Source: Rugosibacter aromaticivorans (GTDB lineage Bacteria > Pseudomonadota > Gammaproteobacteria > Burkholderiales > Rhodocyclaceae). From it: a stretch of DNA of 64,000 nucleotides. Position numbers and translations under genes: made by a program. The stretch covers positions 1,054,001 through 1,118,000 of the forward strand of contig NZ_CP010554.1 in assembly GCF_000934545.1 (NCBI RefSeq), given 5' to 3'. The notes under the pieces were generated by a model. It was not told where the DNA came from, searched no databases, and saw only the letters and a list, made by a program, of their open reading frames with translations. Below are positions 16,397 to 26,717 of the stretch, piece after piece (position 1 is the first letter of the stretch; each line of letters starts with the position of its first letter).

Positions 16397-17205
16397 AGCT
16401 CAAACCAGAACGACGGTTGTGGCTAGAACCTGCCATGCTTTGGTTTCACTGAAGCAGGCTCGTGTCTTGCCGTGAGATCTTATTGGTTTCATCTGGTAAT
16501 CTATCGCTTATAGAATAAGAATCATTCTCATTCTATAAGCGAATCATTCTCATATGCAAGATATTTTTACTTGCATTTCTTCCAGGTTCTCTAATCGCTT
16601 GTCAGCTAATTTGGATCAACACGCATTAACTCCGCGGGTATGTGGGGATTAATACGTGCTGGCCGACCAGTGGGTGGGAGTGATGCAGCAGGCTGTCAAG
16701 GATAGTCTGATCAGCGTGGAAAATTGATCAGACTACACAGCGCAGAGGAACTTCTGTTGGCGATGATGCCAACATCGACAAGGCCTAACACCATGGGAAA
16801 CTAACATGGCACAACACTGTAGAAAATTCCTTTCCTCCGTATATGCCGTGGTGAATCAATGGAAGAACAAGACACGACACTAAAAATATTTTCTGGGGAA
16901 CTGGCTATGACATGGTACAAGACTATCGACACCAGCCCATGATTTCTTGCTGTCAATCTGGAATGGCAGTTCCTTCGAGTGCTTTCGAGCACACCCTGAA
17001 TGACTTGGTCGGTCACGGGATCGATTTGAAGGGATTTGGCGTCCATTAAAAGCTGAAACTCAATCCGGTTGGGGCTAGCTTGATCTACCGCAAAAAGAAG
17101 TATGAGATTGCATAATCTGTGCTTTACAGCATTGACGAGGTAGACCAGTTCGCTATGTCAGGACTAGGTCCAATAAAAGCCTTCCTTATTTGATAATGTA
17201 TTACA
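16397..17205. other. Gene-poor intergenic region between tonB and rplU
   Basis: Apart from the Fur-like site and an inverted repeat GTCTGATCA (16,705-16,713) / TGATCAGAC (16,725-16,733), I see no supported gene. A plus-strand frame from about 16,950 to 17,117 is open apart from one stop and ends LNPVGASLIYRKKKYEIA; it may be a decayed gene, but I cannot identify it. Confidence 0.5.
16506..16556 (-). promoter_or_regulatory. Fur-box-like palindrome upstream of tonB
   Basis: AGAATAAGAATCATTCTCATTCT (two overlapping inverted hexamer sets, 16,513-16,535) lies inside a larger perfect inverted repeat with 12-base arms (CGCTTATAGAAT and ATTCTATAAGCG). A second GAATCATTCTCAT lies at 16,541-16,553. 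This matches the alternating-hexamer architecture of Fur sites, and it precedes an iron-uptake operon, so Fur repression under iron sufficiency is likely. Confidence 0.8.
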
Positions 17206-17234
17206 TTGACTTGAAATAGTTAGCTCTGTATACT
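17206..17234 (+). promoter_or_regulatory. Sigma-70 promoter of rplU
   Basis: TTGACT (17,206-17,211) and TATACT (17,229-17,234) are separated by 17 bases, near consensus. The rplU ATG follows 38 bases later, with GGAG before it. Confidence 0.85.
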
Positions 17235-17272
17235 GCGCGCCTCTTTGTTTTATCCATTTGGAGTCCATCATC

Positions 17273-17584
17273 ATGTATGCGGTCATAAAAACCGGCGGCA
17301 AGCAGTATCGTGTCGTGTCCGGTGAAAAGATCAAAGTAGAACAGATACCGGCTGAGGTGGGCGCGGAAATTACTCTTGACCAAGTGCTCATGGTCGGTGA
17401 AGGCGAATCAGTGAAAATTGGTTCCCCTCTCGTGCCGGGCGCTACGGTTACAGCAAAAGTTATCGCGCAAGGCCGACATCCTAAAGTCAAAATTTTCAAG
17501 ATGCGTCGGCGTAAGCACTACCAGAAACACCAGGGCCATCGCCAGAACTTTACGGAAATCGAGATCAGCGGCATCGCCGCCTGA
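17273..17584 (+). CDS. rplU: 50S ribosomal protein L21
   Basis: I chose ATG 17273 ([14 protein letters not shown]), the universal L21 start, with GGAG seven to ten bases upstream; an in-frame ATG at 17,258 adds five unusual residues. The 103-residue length is standard. The conserved [16 protein letters not shown] basic stretch binds 23S rRNA. It heads the rplU-rpmA unit. Confidence 0.98.
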   Translation: MYAVIKTGGKQYRVVSGEKIKVEQIPAEVGAEITLDQVLMVGEGESVKIGSPLVPGATVTAKVIAQGRHPKVKIFKMRRRKHYQKHQGHRQNFTEIEISGIAA

Positions 17585-17612
17585 TTGAACTTACTGATTC
17601 AGGAGCTGAAAC

Positions 17613-17876
17613 ATGGCACATAAAAAAGCAGGTGGTAGTTCGCGTAACGGTCGTGACTCGGAATCGAAACGTCTGGGCGTCAAGCGCTACGGTGGACAGT
17701 TAATTTCAGCTGGTAACATTATCGTTCGCCAGCGTGGTACCGAATTTCATCCCGGTGATAATGTCGGTATGGGCAAGGATCACACGTTGTTTGCCAAGGT
17801 TGAAGGTACCGTTTTGTTTGCGGTTAAAGGCCTCAAAAAACGGCGCACCATCAGCATTATTCCTGCTGCTGTTTAA
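17613..17876 (+). CDS. rpmA: 50S ribosomal protein L27
   Basis: The 87-residue protein begins [20 protein letters not shown], the canonical L27 N-terminus that reaches the peptidyl-transferase centre. It lies 28 bases after rplU, with a ribosome site (CAGGAG). A strong hairpin terminator follows immediately. Confidence 0.98.
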   Translation: MAHKKAGGSSRNGRDSESKRLGVKRYGGQLISAGNIIVRQRGTEFHPGDNVGMGKDHTLFAKVEGTVLFAVKGLKKRRTISIIPAAV

Positions 17877-17895
17877 TGCTTGTTGCGCAATGAAC

Positions 17896-20071
<2,176 letters not shown>

Positions 20072-20261
20072 AAAAACCGGCCAAGCACGCGGGTGTTTTA
20101 GTGTTCTGCTTATAAGCATTTAAATTCAGACAGATCTGGCGCGCCGAATAAATAGCTAGCGACTAACAGCCTTAACTTTCACGTAAAGCTTTGGAAGCGT
20201 AACGGCTTCGGATATACTTCGTGGCCTTGCGTGGGATGATAAGTTTGTATGTCATCCTTCT

Positions 20262-20354
20262 GGAGACGTGGCCGAGTGGTCGAAGGCACGCCCCTGCTAA
20301 GGGCGCATCTGGGCAAAACCCGGATCCAGGGTTCGAATCCCTGCGTCTCCGCCA
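20262..20354 (+). tRNA. tRNA-Ser(GCU)
   Basis: A 93-base class II tRNA with encoded CCA. The acceptor stem is GGAGACG/CGTCTCC, with a long variable arm, GGTTCGAATCC T-loop and the anticodon GCT at 20,296-20,298 in loop CTGCTAA. Its 3' end is the integration site of the downstream island. Confidence 0.97.
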
Positions 20355-20399
20355 GTAAAAACGATGAAACCCGCATGGCTACTAGCTTTGCGGGTTTTT
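20341..20399 (+). repeat. attL: 59-base direct repeat at the tRNA-Ser 3' end
   Basis: The last 14 tRNA bases plus the following terminator hairpin (to GCGGGTTTTT) are repeated exactly at 28,756-28,814. The repeats bracket the island. Confidence 0.92.
20367..20399 (+). terminator. Terminator of tRNA-Ser, duplicated by integration
   Basis: AAACCCGCA pairs with TGCGGGTTT and is followed by a T-run. It is part of the att core, so the same terminator also stands at 28,782-28,814. Confidence 0.85.
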
Positions 20400-20409
20400 C
20401 ATTTTCACC

Positions 20410-20434
20410 GGGGTTACCTTTGGGCTTACCCTTA
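20410..20434 (+). repeat. Putative integrase arm site, left
   Basis: GGGGTTACCTTTGGGCTTAC followed by CCTTA is identical over 25 bases to 28,615-28,639. It contains two near-repeats of GGNTTACCNTT. Location 11 bases inside attL fits an integrase arm-binding site (inference). Confidence 0.6.
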
Positions 20435-20444
20435 GACATTGCTT

Positions 20445-20468
20445 GCCGTCCTGCCAGCGCCGACTTTC
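20445..20468 (-). repeat. Dispersed 24-base motif, copy 2 (inside island)
   Basis: Reverse orientation; GAAAGTCGGCGCTG, GCAGG, ACGGC. One mismatch, at the first base. Its variable five bases (GCAGG) are the same as in copy 1. Confidence 0.85.
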
Positions 20469-20490
20469 CAGTATCATCGAAAAAAATTCA

Positions 20491-20625
20491 ATGCCTCAGC
20501 TTGTTCTTATACCGCCTCAGATTATCCAGTACGACACCCACTTGGCAAAAGCTGCCAAGCTTATTGTGGAACTAAAACAAATTATTCTACAAAGCAAAGA
20601 ATATGGCTCAACAATGGAGGCTTAA
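20491..20625 (+). CDS. Possible 44-residue peptide before the secreted protein gene
   Basis: The frame from ATG 20491 (MPQLVLIPPQIIQYD) runs 44 codons and stops immediately before the next gene's ATG (TAA ATG), and its last codons contain the GGAGG site of that gene. This arrangement suggests coupling, but there is no clear ribosome site of its own and no recognisable family. It may be chance. Confidence 0.3.
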   Translation: MPQLVLIPPQIIQYDTHLAKAAKLIVELKQIILQSKEYGSTMEA

Positions 20626-21336
20626 ATGAAGAAATTGATGTCTGCCCTTTTGACAACTCTTTTTCTTGCCTGTACTCAATCACAGGCTCTGGCAGATTCC
20701 ACTAATCCTGTTAGGGAATGTGACGCCAGAATCAAATCTAAAGATGAGTTAAAGATTCTTAATGGAAAAATCGAACTAATTTTTTCAGGTAGTCCAACAC
20801 TCGAAATGATGGCTAATTACAAGGTACCTAATCAAAAAGAAAAAGAGGCAATAGCTCTATGGATTGAGGAACAAAAAAAATGTAAGCAGCTGGGCGATGA
20901 ATGGTTCACAAGCGCGCGGCCAGAATGGGTTGCTCTGATTGATAGAGCCTACTCAGATATGTTTTTCTTGGCCGCAGACCTTTATGGAGGAAAGATTAAC
21001 TATGGCGCATTTGCAAAGGGTCAAGTAAAAATTAATGACGATCTCAAAATAAGCATGGCTTCTTTAAAACAACAGCTACGTCAGCAGGACGAAGCTAAGC
21101 AGGATGCGCACAGCCAACAGCAAGCCATGGAAGAGCGACGCCTCCAACAGGAGCGGGTTTATCAAGCGCAGCAACAGGCTATAAATAGGCAACAGACCGA
21201 AGCTGCAAAAAGCGCCGCGACCACTAATCTAGGGTTGGAACTTTTGAAGATGGGACAGCCACGCACACTCGGCAATCCATCTGTCAATTGCACCACTTAT
21301 ACTCGTGGGCCATATGGGACGATCAACTGTCAATAA
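20626..21336 (+). CDS. Secreted protein of unknown function (island cargo)
   Basis: The 236-residue product has a signal peptide (first ~23 residues, ending QALAD) with a strong GGAGG site before ATG 20626. Residues 25-140 are mixed helix with cysteines near 33 and 87; residues ~145-205 are a Gln/Ala/Glu-rich coiled coil; the end (NCTTYTRGPYGTINCQ) has two cysteines that could pair. It is AT-richer than the core genome and the only sizeable plus-strand gene of the island. Function unknown; exported to the periplasm. Confidence 0.75.
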   Translation: MKKLMSALLTTLFLACTQSQALADSTNPVRECDARIKSKDELKILNGKIELIFSGSPTLEMMANYKVPNQKEKEAIALWIEEQKKCKQLGDEWFTSARPEWVALIDRAYSDMFFLAADLYGGKINYGAFAKGQVKINDDLKISMASLKQQLRQQDEAKQDAHSQQQAMEERRLQQERVYQAQQQAINRQQTEAAKSAATTNLGLELLKMGQPRTLGNPSVNCTTYTRGPYGTINCQ

Positions 21337-21353
21337 CTTCATTCAGATTCGCT

Positions 21354-21563
21354 TTAGCTGATTTCATTTAACGCTTCTGCCTGCTCCCGCAGTATCTGCC
21401 GTACCTCTTTCAGCACCGTCCGGTGTCCGCCCTTGAAGCCTCTCATTGCGGATCGCGCCTTACCCTCGGGGGACTTCGGCCCGGTTGATTTCTCCCAAGG
21501 TTTCCAGCGCCGGATTAACTCGGCTCTCAGCTTGCGATGTTCGGGTGTCCGGTAGTAGCTCAT
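21354..21563 (-). CDS. Small basic protein of unknown function
   Basis: A 69-residue protein with MSYYRTPEHRKLRAELIRRW and the segment STGPKSPEGKARSAMRGFKG. Short proteins with a TGPKTPEGK-like motif are common on mobile elements, but no function is assigned. It overlaps the 3' end of the next upstream gene by 104 bases in another frame, so one of the two could be misread. Confidence 0.5.
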   Translation of the reverse strand: MSYYRTPEHRKLRAELIRRWKPWEKSTGPKSPEGKARSAMRGFKGGHRTVLKEVRQILREQAEALNEIS

Positions 21564-22125
21564 GGGTTCCCCCTGATAGTTGGGATTGCTCGCTTTCGAT
21601 TTGCCGCGCTTGCGATGGTGTCGCCGTGCCGTTGTTGATCTGTTGCGGCCCGGTTGTCACATTCGCTTGCTTGGCATAGATAACGGGCGGGTTCTTGATC
21701 GCGGCCAGCGTTTCCAGCGTTGCCCGGCATTGCGATTGCGCCCGCAGCGCCATCCTCATGAAGCCCTCAAGGCTTGGCATATGGTTCTGCTCCATTGCCC
21801 GCTCGGAAAGCCGCACAAACAAGGCTTGCAGTGACGATGCCTGATTTATCAGCATCGCCTCGGCATGGGACAGATCACCGCTTTGTACCGCCGCCGCTTG
21901 GTCGCGCAAGGTCGCCAATAATGTAGGGGTGTCGATTTCATCCGCTAGATTCTTCGGTTGCATCATCCCTATGACGCGATACGCCGCCAGTTCCGCCGAC
22001 GTGATTAGCTTTGCGTAGCTGCGCCCTTGTTCGTCGATACTCGCCCCGGACTGGCAGGTAATCATTTTTCGCGGGTATTTCTCGGCTTCTGGTGTCGCCG
22101 GTTTCTTCGCTTTAGTTGCCATCAT
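21460..22125 (-). CDS. Conserved island protein of unknown function
   Basis: The 221-residue protein is helical and mostly hydrophilic, with a central helical block (SAELAAYRVIGMMQPKNLAD, ALFVRLSERAMEQNHMPSLE) and a conserved-looking stretch PPVIYAKQANVTTGPQQINN followed by a Ser/Glu-rich tail. Proteins with this last motif occur beside primases in islands and prophages; their role is not known to me. Its ATG overlaps the stop of the gene upstream (GAATGA region), consistent with an operon with the primase. Confidence 0.6.
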   Translation of the reverse strand: MMATKAKKPATPEAEKYPRKMITCQSGASIDEQGRSYAKLITSAELAAYRVIGMMQPKNLADEIDTPTLLATLRDQAAAVQSGDLSHAEAMLINQASSLQALFVRLSERAMEQNHMPSLEGFMRMALRAQSQCRATLETLAAIKNPPVIYAKQANVTTGPQQINNGTATPSQARQIESEQSQLSGGTHELLPDTRTSQAESRVNPALETLGEINRAEVPRG

Positions 22126-22619
22126 TCACCCCCTTTCTGAATCAGTTCCACCGCCGCCCGCCCGGTGAAGTAGTCCCGCGCCTCTGCATCTTGCTGGCAC
22201 TGGCCTATCACTTCGGCAATGGTCGCCGGGTCGGTTTCCTTAATCAGTGCCAGCCATGCACGGATTAGCTTTTCATCATCGCCCGTCATCGGTGCGGGTG
22301 TTCGTGGCGTTACCGGTTCCAGTAGTTCAGCCATTGCGCCCGGTCGGGTTTCCAGGATCTGTGTCAGCGTTGCAGACGGTGTGCAATGCACTTCAGCCGT
22401 GCGGCCGTCTGGATAGGTCACGCGCCAGATTGCCGCCGTATCGTCAGCGCCGACTTTTTCTTGCACGCTGATTTTTGCACTCGGGCTAGTTGCTACTTTT
22501 GCTACTTTGATACTTTTGGTGCGGTTTTGGCTAGGTTCAATTGAGAAAGTAGCAGAAGTAGCAAAAGTAGCAGGTAGTGGTTTTGCTGTTTTTATGAGTT
22601 GAGCCGGGTTAAACCACAT
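22122..22619 (-). CDS. Protein of unknown function next to the primase
   Basis: A 165-residue protein with a basic, Ser/Thr-rich N-terminal third and a C-terminal helical part (DDEKLIRAWLALIKETDPAT). Residues ~55-63 (KVGADDTAA) are encoded by a copy of the dispersed 24-base motif, so the motif lies within an open, apparently functional frame. It overlaps the primase end by 11 bases and the next gene by 4, indicating coupling. Confidence 0.6.
   Translation of the reverse strand: MWFNPAQLIKTAKPLPATFATSATFSIEPSQNRTKSIKVAKVATSPSAKISVQEKVGADDTAAIWRVTYPDGRTAEVHCTPSATLTQILETRPGAMAELLEPVTPRTPAPMTGDDEKLIRAWLALIKETDPATIAEVIGQCQQDAEARDYFTGRAAVELIQKGGE
22435..22458 (-). repeat. Dispersed 24-base motif, copy 3 (inside island gene)
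   Basis: Reverse orientation; AAAAGTCGGCGCTG, ACGAT, ACGGC: full consensus match. It is read in frame AAA GTC GGC GCT (Lys-Val-Gly-Ala) by the 22,122-22,619 gene. Confidence 0.9.
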
Positions 22620-25074
22620 AGTGAATCACCTCCCATGATGTTCGTGCACTGACGCCATCAATCACCGTGCCGGGGTCGTTTTCTGCCAAGTAGCCGCAAT
22701 TCACCAGCTCCTTGATTGCTGATAGCAGCCGTTGTTTGTTACGCAACTGACTTGGCCCACTGGTAAGCACCTGCCTTGACCTAAACAGCCGCAGGCCTCT
22801 TTCCTGTAGCCACTTCGATAGCTGCTCGGCATCGCTCACAGACTGTGGGATAGCCGCCGCACCGCGTATGCGTAATGCTTCAGCGAGATACCACTGCACA
22901 AGAATCAGCGCACGCTCAAGCGCCTCAGACTCGATTACACGGGCAGACAAACCCTGTTTGATCACCGTGAGCACGCCAGCGATGCGGCACGCGTTTTCTA
23001 GCGCTTTGGATGTTCTATCCTTAAGCTCAGATAGATCAGCACCTTTCGCCATCAATGCCTCAAACTGGTTTTGTGCCAGCACGGCCAGCGCCTTGGCATC
23101 ATCCGATAAGGGCAGCTCCACCGGGTCCAGCTCTTGAATTGAACCATCGGTGCGCGGCGCGACTTCAAATAGCTGCTTGAGTACAGCAAACAGGCGTTTG
23201 ACTTCATGCCGATCACCCGCCCACTCGAAGCCGTCAATCATGCGCGTGCTGATTGTCGATTCAGGCCACGCCACCAAACACCGCGCAAGAAACCCCTGAC
23301 CGTTCGCCATCCGGTCAGATAGCAGCGTAGTCATGACGTCCGGTTGCGCCAGTTGATGCAGCGCCATCCTTCTGCCGTACAGAATGCCCGCGCCGTCACC
23401 GGCCCTCACACGGTCAAACGGTGAGCCATCCCATAACTTGCACCAGCGCGCCATTGTTTTTAAGGCGTTATCGGAATTGAGCGCATGGCCACCGATCAAC
23501 AAGCCGCCTTCATCACTGAATAAGGCGACGCTGGGTTGTCCGGTCACCAGCAATTTATAAAGGCCTTCCACCGTGGGATCAGTCACAAAGCGTAGCGGGG
23601 CTATGGGTGCGGTCGGCTTTTCACCGCATTGATCTACGGCGTTATGTATCTCTTGCGCAGTTGCCGTGCCTTTCTTGCCGCCTGTAGCTGCCTTGCGTGC
23701 TGATTCTGTTGCCTGCATCCATGCTGCCAGCGCCGCTTCGTAATCCTTTTGATCTTCGGCATAGGTTGCCATATCGGCACGCTCTTGCGCCTTGGCCGCG
23801 CCTAGCACCAGATCGTCAACCCCGCTTTTGCGTTCACCTGATTCCCCTACGGTGAGCAAGAATAACGACAAGGGCTTGCGCTCTCCCCATGGTAATTTAA
23901 TGTCATAGTGTGCCTGCGCTGCCAGCGATGCAGCGGCTAATACGCTTTGACAGCACATAGCCAAAGGGGCTTTGACAACTTCGTGGATTACCTGCGCAGC
24001 GTTCCCTAATACATCGCCTAATGCAGCCACTGGATAGGGTTCACCCGGTGGCAAGGGTGCGCGCAGTGGTTCAGGTTCCGGCCTTTCAGCTTTTGGGGTG
24101 TCTGCTAATTTTGCTAATTTGCTAATTTCAGCGGCATCAATCGCCAGCCGCACCGCTTCCAGCCCGCGCAATCTGGCGTAATCATTCCAATCCGAAGGCG
24201 GTTTTTCAGCAGCCAATTCTTCCGCCGTGAATTGTGGAATCGCCACCAGACCGCCGATAGCTTGCGCGGCTTCGGTTGCTGCCTTTTGCCCGGTGCCGCT
24301 TTTATCCGTATCACCGCAGAGAATTAACCGCAGGTCAGGGAATTTCTCCCGCAGCGCCTTGGCCACTGGCAACAAGTTACCCGCATTAAAGGCCACTGCC
24401 ACGGCGCGCCCGGTTGCCTCATGGATGCTTGCACCCGTGGCAAAGCCTTCGGCAATGCAGACAATGCCGTTAGGCTTGCCTATGCTGAAATACCCTCCCT
24501 TAATTTTACCGCCGGTCAAATATTTCTTGACGCCATCCGCCGCGATAAATTGCAGACTTTGCAAATGACCAGCGCCCCTAATCGGTAAAACGAGCGCGTC
24601 TCTATAAAGTCTTGCACCGTGGGCTTTGATGTCTTTGTCGACAAGATACGGATGATCGTCCGGTGCGGGCGTTGCCGCCTGCAGGATCGTTTCTGCTTTG
24701 GTTTTTGCTTTAGCCTGTTCGCGGGTTATCCGGGCTTCTTCCTTCGCTGTCCGTGCAGCCGCGCTACGCCGCCGCTCGGCCAACTCTTCGGGTGTCGGTT
24801 TTTGATAAGTGCCATCATCGCGCCAGCCGTGTGCCTTGGCTTCATGGAACAACGTTCCCGCCGTCACCTTGCCCGCACTGCGAATGCTCTTCCACACGTC
24901 CCGCGCATCGCTGGTATCGTAGGAATCCGCTTGCATGCTCCATGCGTCCCACACGTCAAAGCCCGCATCGCCAAGCTCGGACTTGATCGCCATGCCCATG
25001 CGTAGCCATGTTTCGCGGTCACTGGCCGGAACGAATTGAAGTGATTCGCGGATACGCTGAATATCGTTATGCAT
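22609..25074 (-). CDS. PriCT/TOPRIM/DUF3987 primase-helicase-like replication protein
   Basis: The 821-residue protein has three parts. Residues 1-75 form a PriCT-2-like domain (ETWLRMGMAIKSELGDAGFD, WDAWS). Residues ~145-290 form a TOPRIM domain (CIAEGFATGASIHEATG; the metal-binding LILCGDTDKSGTGQKAA). Residues ~340-800 resemble DUF3987, with a P-loop-like LTVGESGERKSGVDD and FSDEGGLLIGGHALN. Such proteins start replication of satellites and plasmid-like islands. This is the replication core of the island. Confidence 0.88.
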   Translation of the reverse strand: MHNDIQRIRESLQFVPASDRETWLRMGMAIKSELGDAGFDVWDAWSMQADSYDTSDARDVWKSIRSAGKVTAGTLFHEAKAHGWRDDGTYQKPTPEELAERRRSAAARTAKEEARITREQAKAKTKAETILQAATPAPDDHPYLVDKDIKAHGARLYRDALVLPIRGAGHLQSLQFIAADGVKKYLTGGKIKGGYFSIGKPNGIVCIAEGFATGASIHEATGRAVAVAFNAGNLLPVAKALREKFPDLRLILCGDTDKSGTGQKAATEAAQAIGGLVAIPQFTAEELAAEKPPSDWNDYARLRGLEAVRLAIDAAEISKLAKLADTPKAERPEPEPLRAPLPPGEPYPVAALGDVLGNAAQVIHEVVKAPLAMCCQSVLAAASLAAQAHYDIKLPWGERKPLSLFLLTVGESGERKSGVDDLVLGAAKAQERADMATYAEDQKDYEAALAAWMQATESARKAATGGKKGTATAQEIHNAVDQCGEKPTAPIAPLRFVTDPTVEGLYKLLVTGQPSVALFSDEGGLLIGGHALNSDNALKTMARWCKLWDGSPFDRVRAGDGAGILYGRRMALHQLAQPDVMTTLLSDRMANGQGFLARCLVAWPESTISTRMIDGFEWAGDRHEVKRLFAVLKQLFEVAPRTDGSIQELDPVELPLSDDAKALAVLAQNQFEALMAKGADLSELKDRTSKALENACRIAGVLTVIKQGLSARVIESEALERALILVQWYLAEALRIRGAAAIPQSVSDAEQLSKWLQERGLRLFRSRQVLTSGPSQLRNKQRLLSAIKELVNCGYLAENDPGTVIDGVSARTSWEVIHYVV

Positions 25075-25252
25075 CTTTCAGCCCTCCGCGTTGGATTAGC
25101 CAGGTTGCAAGGCTAGGGTTGATCATCCCCCATACTGCGAGATACACAATCAGTGCTTTCAAGCGCGATGCAACGGGGTTAAAATACTTGTGAGTAGTAG
25201 TCTTATAGGTCGCACGGTTCCCGACGCTGCGGCCTTTTTGTTTATTGAACAT
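25067..25252 (-). CDS. Small basic membrane-associated protein, unknown
   Basis: I prefer ATG 25252 (MFNKQKGRSVGNRATYKTTT), preceded by GGGGGCG, over an upstream ATG at 25,276. The 61-residue product is basic at the start and has a hydrophobic helix (ALIVYLAVWGMINPSLATWL). It overlaps the primase start by eight bases, so it is probably co-translated. Function unknown. Confidence 0.5.
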   Translation of the reverse strand: MFNKQKGRSVGNRATYKTTTHKYFNPVASRLKALIVYLAVWGMINPSLATWLIQRGGLKDA

Positions 25253-25262
25253 ATCCGCCCCC

Positions 25263-25469
25263 TTATGCCGAAGCAATCAGGGCGCGAATATCCTCCACTC
25301 GCCACGCGGTTACACGCGCACCGAGTTTTACCGGCTTTGGGAATCGGCCAGACTTGACGCCATCCCACCAGCAGGATTTTTTAACAGGGATTATTGGGAC
25401 AATGCCGCGCTTGGCATCGCCAATAATTTGCGGCAATCGAAGAAAGCCGGTTTCAGGTAGTTGGTTCAT
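25263..25469 (-). CDS. AlpA-family regulator
   Basis: The 68-residue protein has the AlpA/MerR-like helix-turn-helix: FLRLPQIIGDAK, WWDGVKSGRFPKPVKLGARV and TAWRVEDIRALIAS. AlpA proteins regulate integrase and excision genes in P4-like elements. A short plus-strand ORF in the same place is a shadow. Confidence 0.85.
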   Translation of the reverse strand: MNQLPETGFLRLPQIIGDAKRGIVPIIPVKKSCWWDGVKSGRFPKPVKLGARVTAWRVEDIRALIASA

Positions 25470-25545
25470 TGTGGATTGCTCCTGTCTAATTAAGGCCGGT
25501 AATTGCCGACAGGCGCATCCTACGAATGGAATTTTCTTAGCCCGG

Positions 25546-26271
25546 CTAAGTTAACTTTCTGCGATGCTTGGACACGGCCGCCTTAAATGAGGTGAACTTG
25601 TAGCTGCTACGAACTTCCTCAACACCTTCATAACGTGAAATGAATTCCACAACGAGTCCATCCTTTTCGTGCCACGTTTCAATTGGTTCAGTCTCCTTAT
25701 CAACAAGCAAATTGATTAGCTCACCCCATAATTCCTTTACTGGAATGTAATCGCCAAGCTGATCCGTTTTCTCAGCCAAGTCACGAACCAATTTAGCAAT
25801 ACTGAATTTTTCATAGTTTTCATAGCCCAGAAAAATAGTTGTCCTGTTACTCCGCGATTTGACTGTTTGCGCTTTGCGATATTTTTCGATATATCGCCAC
25901 ATCGTTATCGCACCCCCACTATGCCAAAAGGATAGGGTGGAATTTATCGACTGGTTTGCAGCGATAATCCAGTGAATCGCATCCGGCAATTTTCCCTCCG
26001 ACAACGCCACCTCTGCCTTGTCCACCTTACGCTCTGCCCATTGCAGCTTGTCCATCGCACCCCGCAAGCTAACCTGGTGAGGCGTCAGGGTTCCGAATGC
26101 CCATTGATCGGGCAACCCATGAGGATTGCTGCCGGGTTTGACCTTTGGTAGTGGGTATATCTCGCCAACTTCCGACAATCGCTTTTGATTTTCGGAAACA
26201 GATTTTCGAGCAAGTGAAATTTGCCAACGCAGCATATTTTCTACGCTTGAATAAGGATCATCCACGACCAC
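25546..26271 (-). CDS. Island cargo protein of unknown function
   Basis: I recognise no family for this 241-residue soluble protein. It is helical, with a coiled segment (MDKLQWAERKVDKAEVALSE), a conserved-looking AANQSINSTLSFWHSGGAIT and a basic C-terminus (KAAVSKHRRKLT). No signal peptide or membrane helix is visible. Base composition is more AT-rich than the flanking primase and integrase genes. It occupies the cargo slot between the replication and integrase modules, where satellites often carry defence genes. Confidence 0.6.
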   Translation of the reverse strand: MVVDDPYSSVENMLRWQISLARKSVSENQKRLSEVGEIYPLPKVKPGSNPHGLPDQWAFGTLTPHQVSLRGAMDKLQWAERKVDKAEVALSEGKLPDAIHWIIAANQSINSTLSFWHSGGAITMWRYIEKYRKAQTVKSRSNRTTIFLGYENYEKFSIAKLVRDLAEKTDQLGDYIPVKELWGELINLLVDKETEPIETWHEKDGLVVEFISRYEGVEEVRSSYKFTSFKAAVSKHRRKLT

Positions 26272-26277
26272 CCTCCT

Positions 26278-26580
26278 TTATGCCGCCGCCTGTTTAATCG
26301 GTGTCACCTTGCTTTCACTCTTCGCCATTTCGGCGGGCAGGTCTGCACATTGCTGCATCATGGCCCGCCGCTCTTCCATGTATTCGCCTTGGTTGTAGCT
26401 GGCCCGCACCTTGTTGCGTTCGGCACTGACTAGGGATTTTCCCACTCCATAGGCTCCCACGAATCGCTCTCGATCAGGGTCGTAATGTGCGCCCGGACTG
26501 CTGCCGGAACATATGCAGGAAAATCCATTATCGCGCCCTTTTGCATCGCCCTTGAATCGGAAACCGCACCAGCCGGGCAA
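26278..26580 (-). pseudogene. C-terminal remnant of a second tyrosine integrase
   Basis: The frame ends with NKVRASYNQGEYMEERRAMM and VTPIKQAAA, closely matching the usual C-terminus of P4-like integrases, including the catalytic Tyr context (SYNQGEY). The first ~60 residues do not resemble an integrase, and the Arg/His catalytic boxes are missing. It is therefore the 3' stump of a lost integrase joined to unrelated sequence. Confidence 0.6.
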
Positions 26581-26608
26581 GGGTTTCCCGGTGTTCGCCC
26601 TTGGGGAT

Positions 26609-26645
26609 CAGCCTCAGGCTAGATGCGGTTAAACTTTACGCCGCC
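26609..26645 (+). repeat. 37-base direct repeat, copy 1
   Basis: CAGCCTCAGGCTAGATGCGG, then TTAAACTTTACGCCGCC; identical to 26,681-26,717, period 72 bases. It contains the palindrome AGCCTCAGGCT. Confidence 0.85.
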
Positions 26646-26680
26646 CCGACCACCTTTGATATTTATTGATTTTTTTTCAA

Positions 26681-26717
26681 CAGCCTCAGGCTAGATGCGG
26701 TTAAACTTTACGCCGCC
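26681..26717 (+). repeat. 37-base direct repeat, copy 2 (overlaps higA stop)
   Basis: Same sequence as 26,609-26,645. The last ten bases encode the end of HigA (Ala-Ala-stop), so copy 1 is a duplicate of the higA 3' end. Confidence 0.85.

Noticed and set aside
16801..17046. 81-codon minus-strand frame between tonB and rplU
   Set aside because: No ribosome site, no family resemblance and implausible composition.
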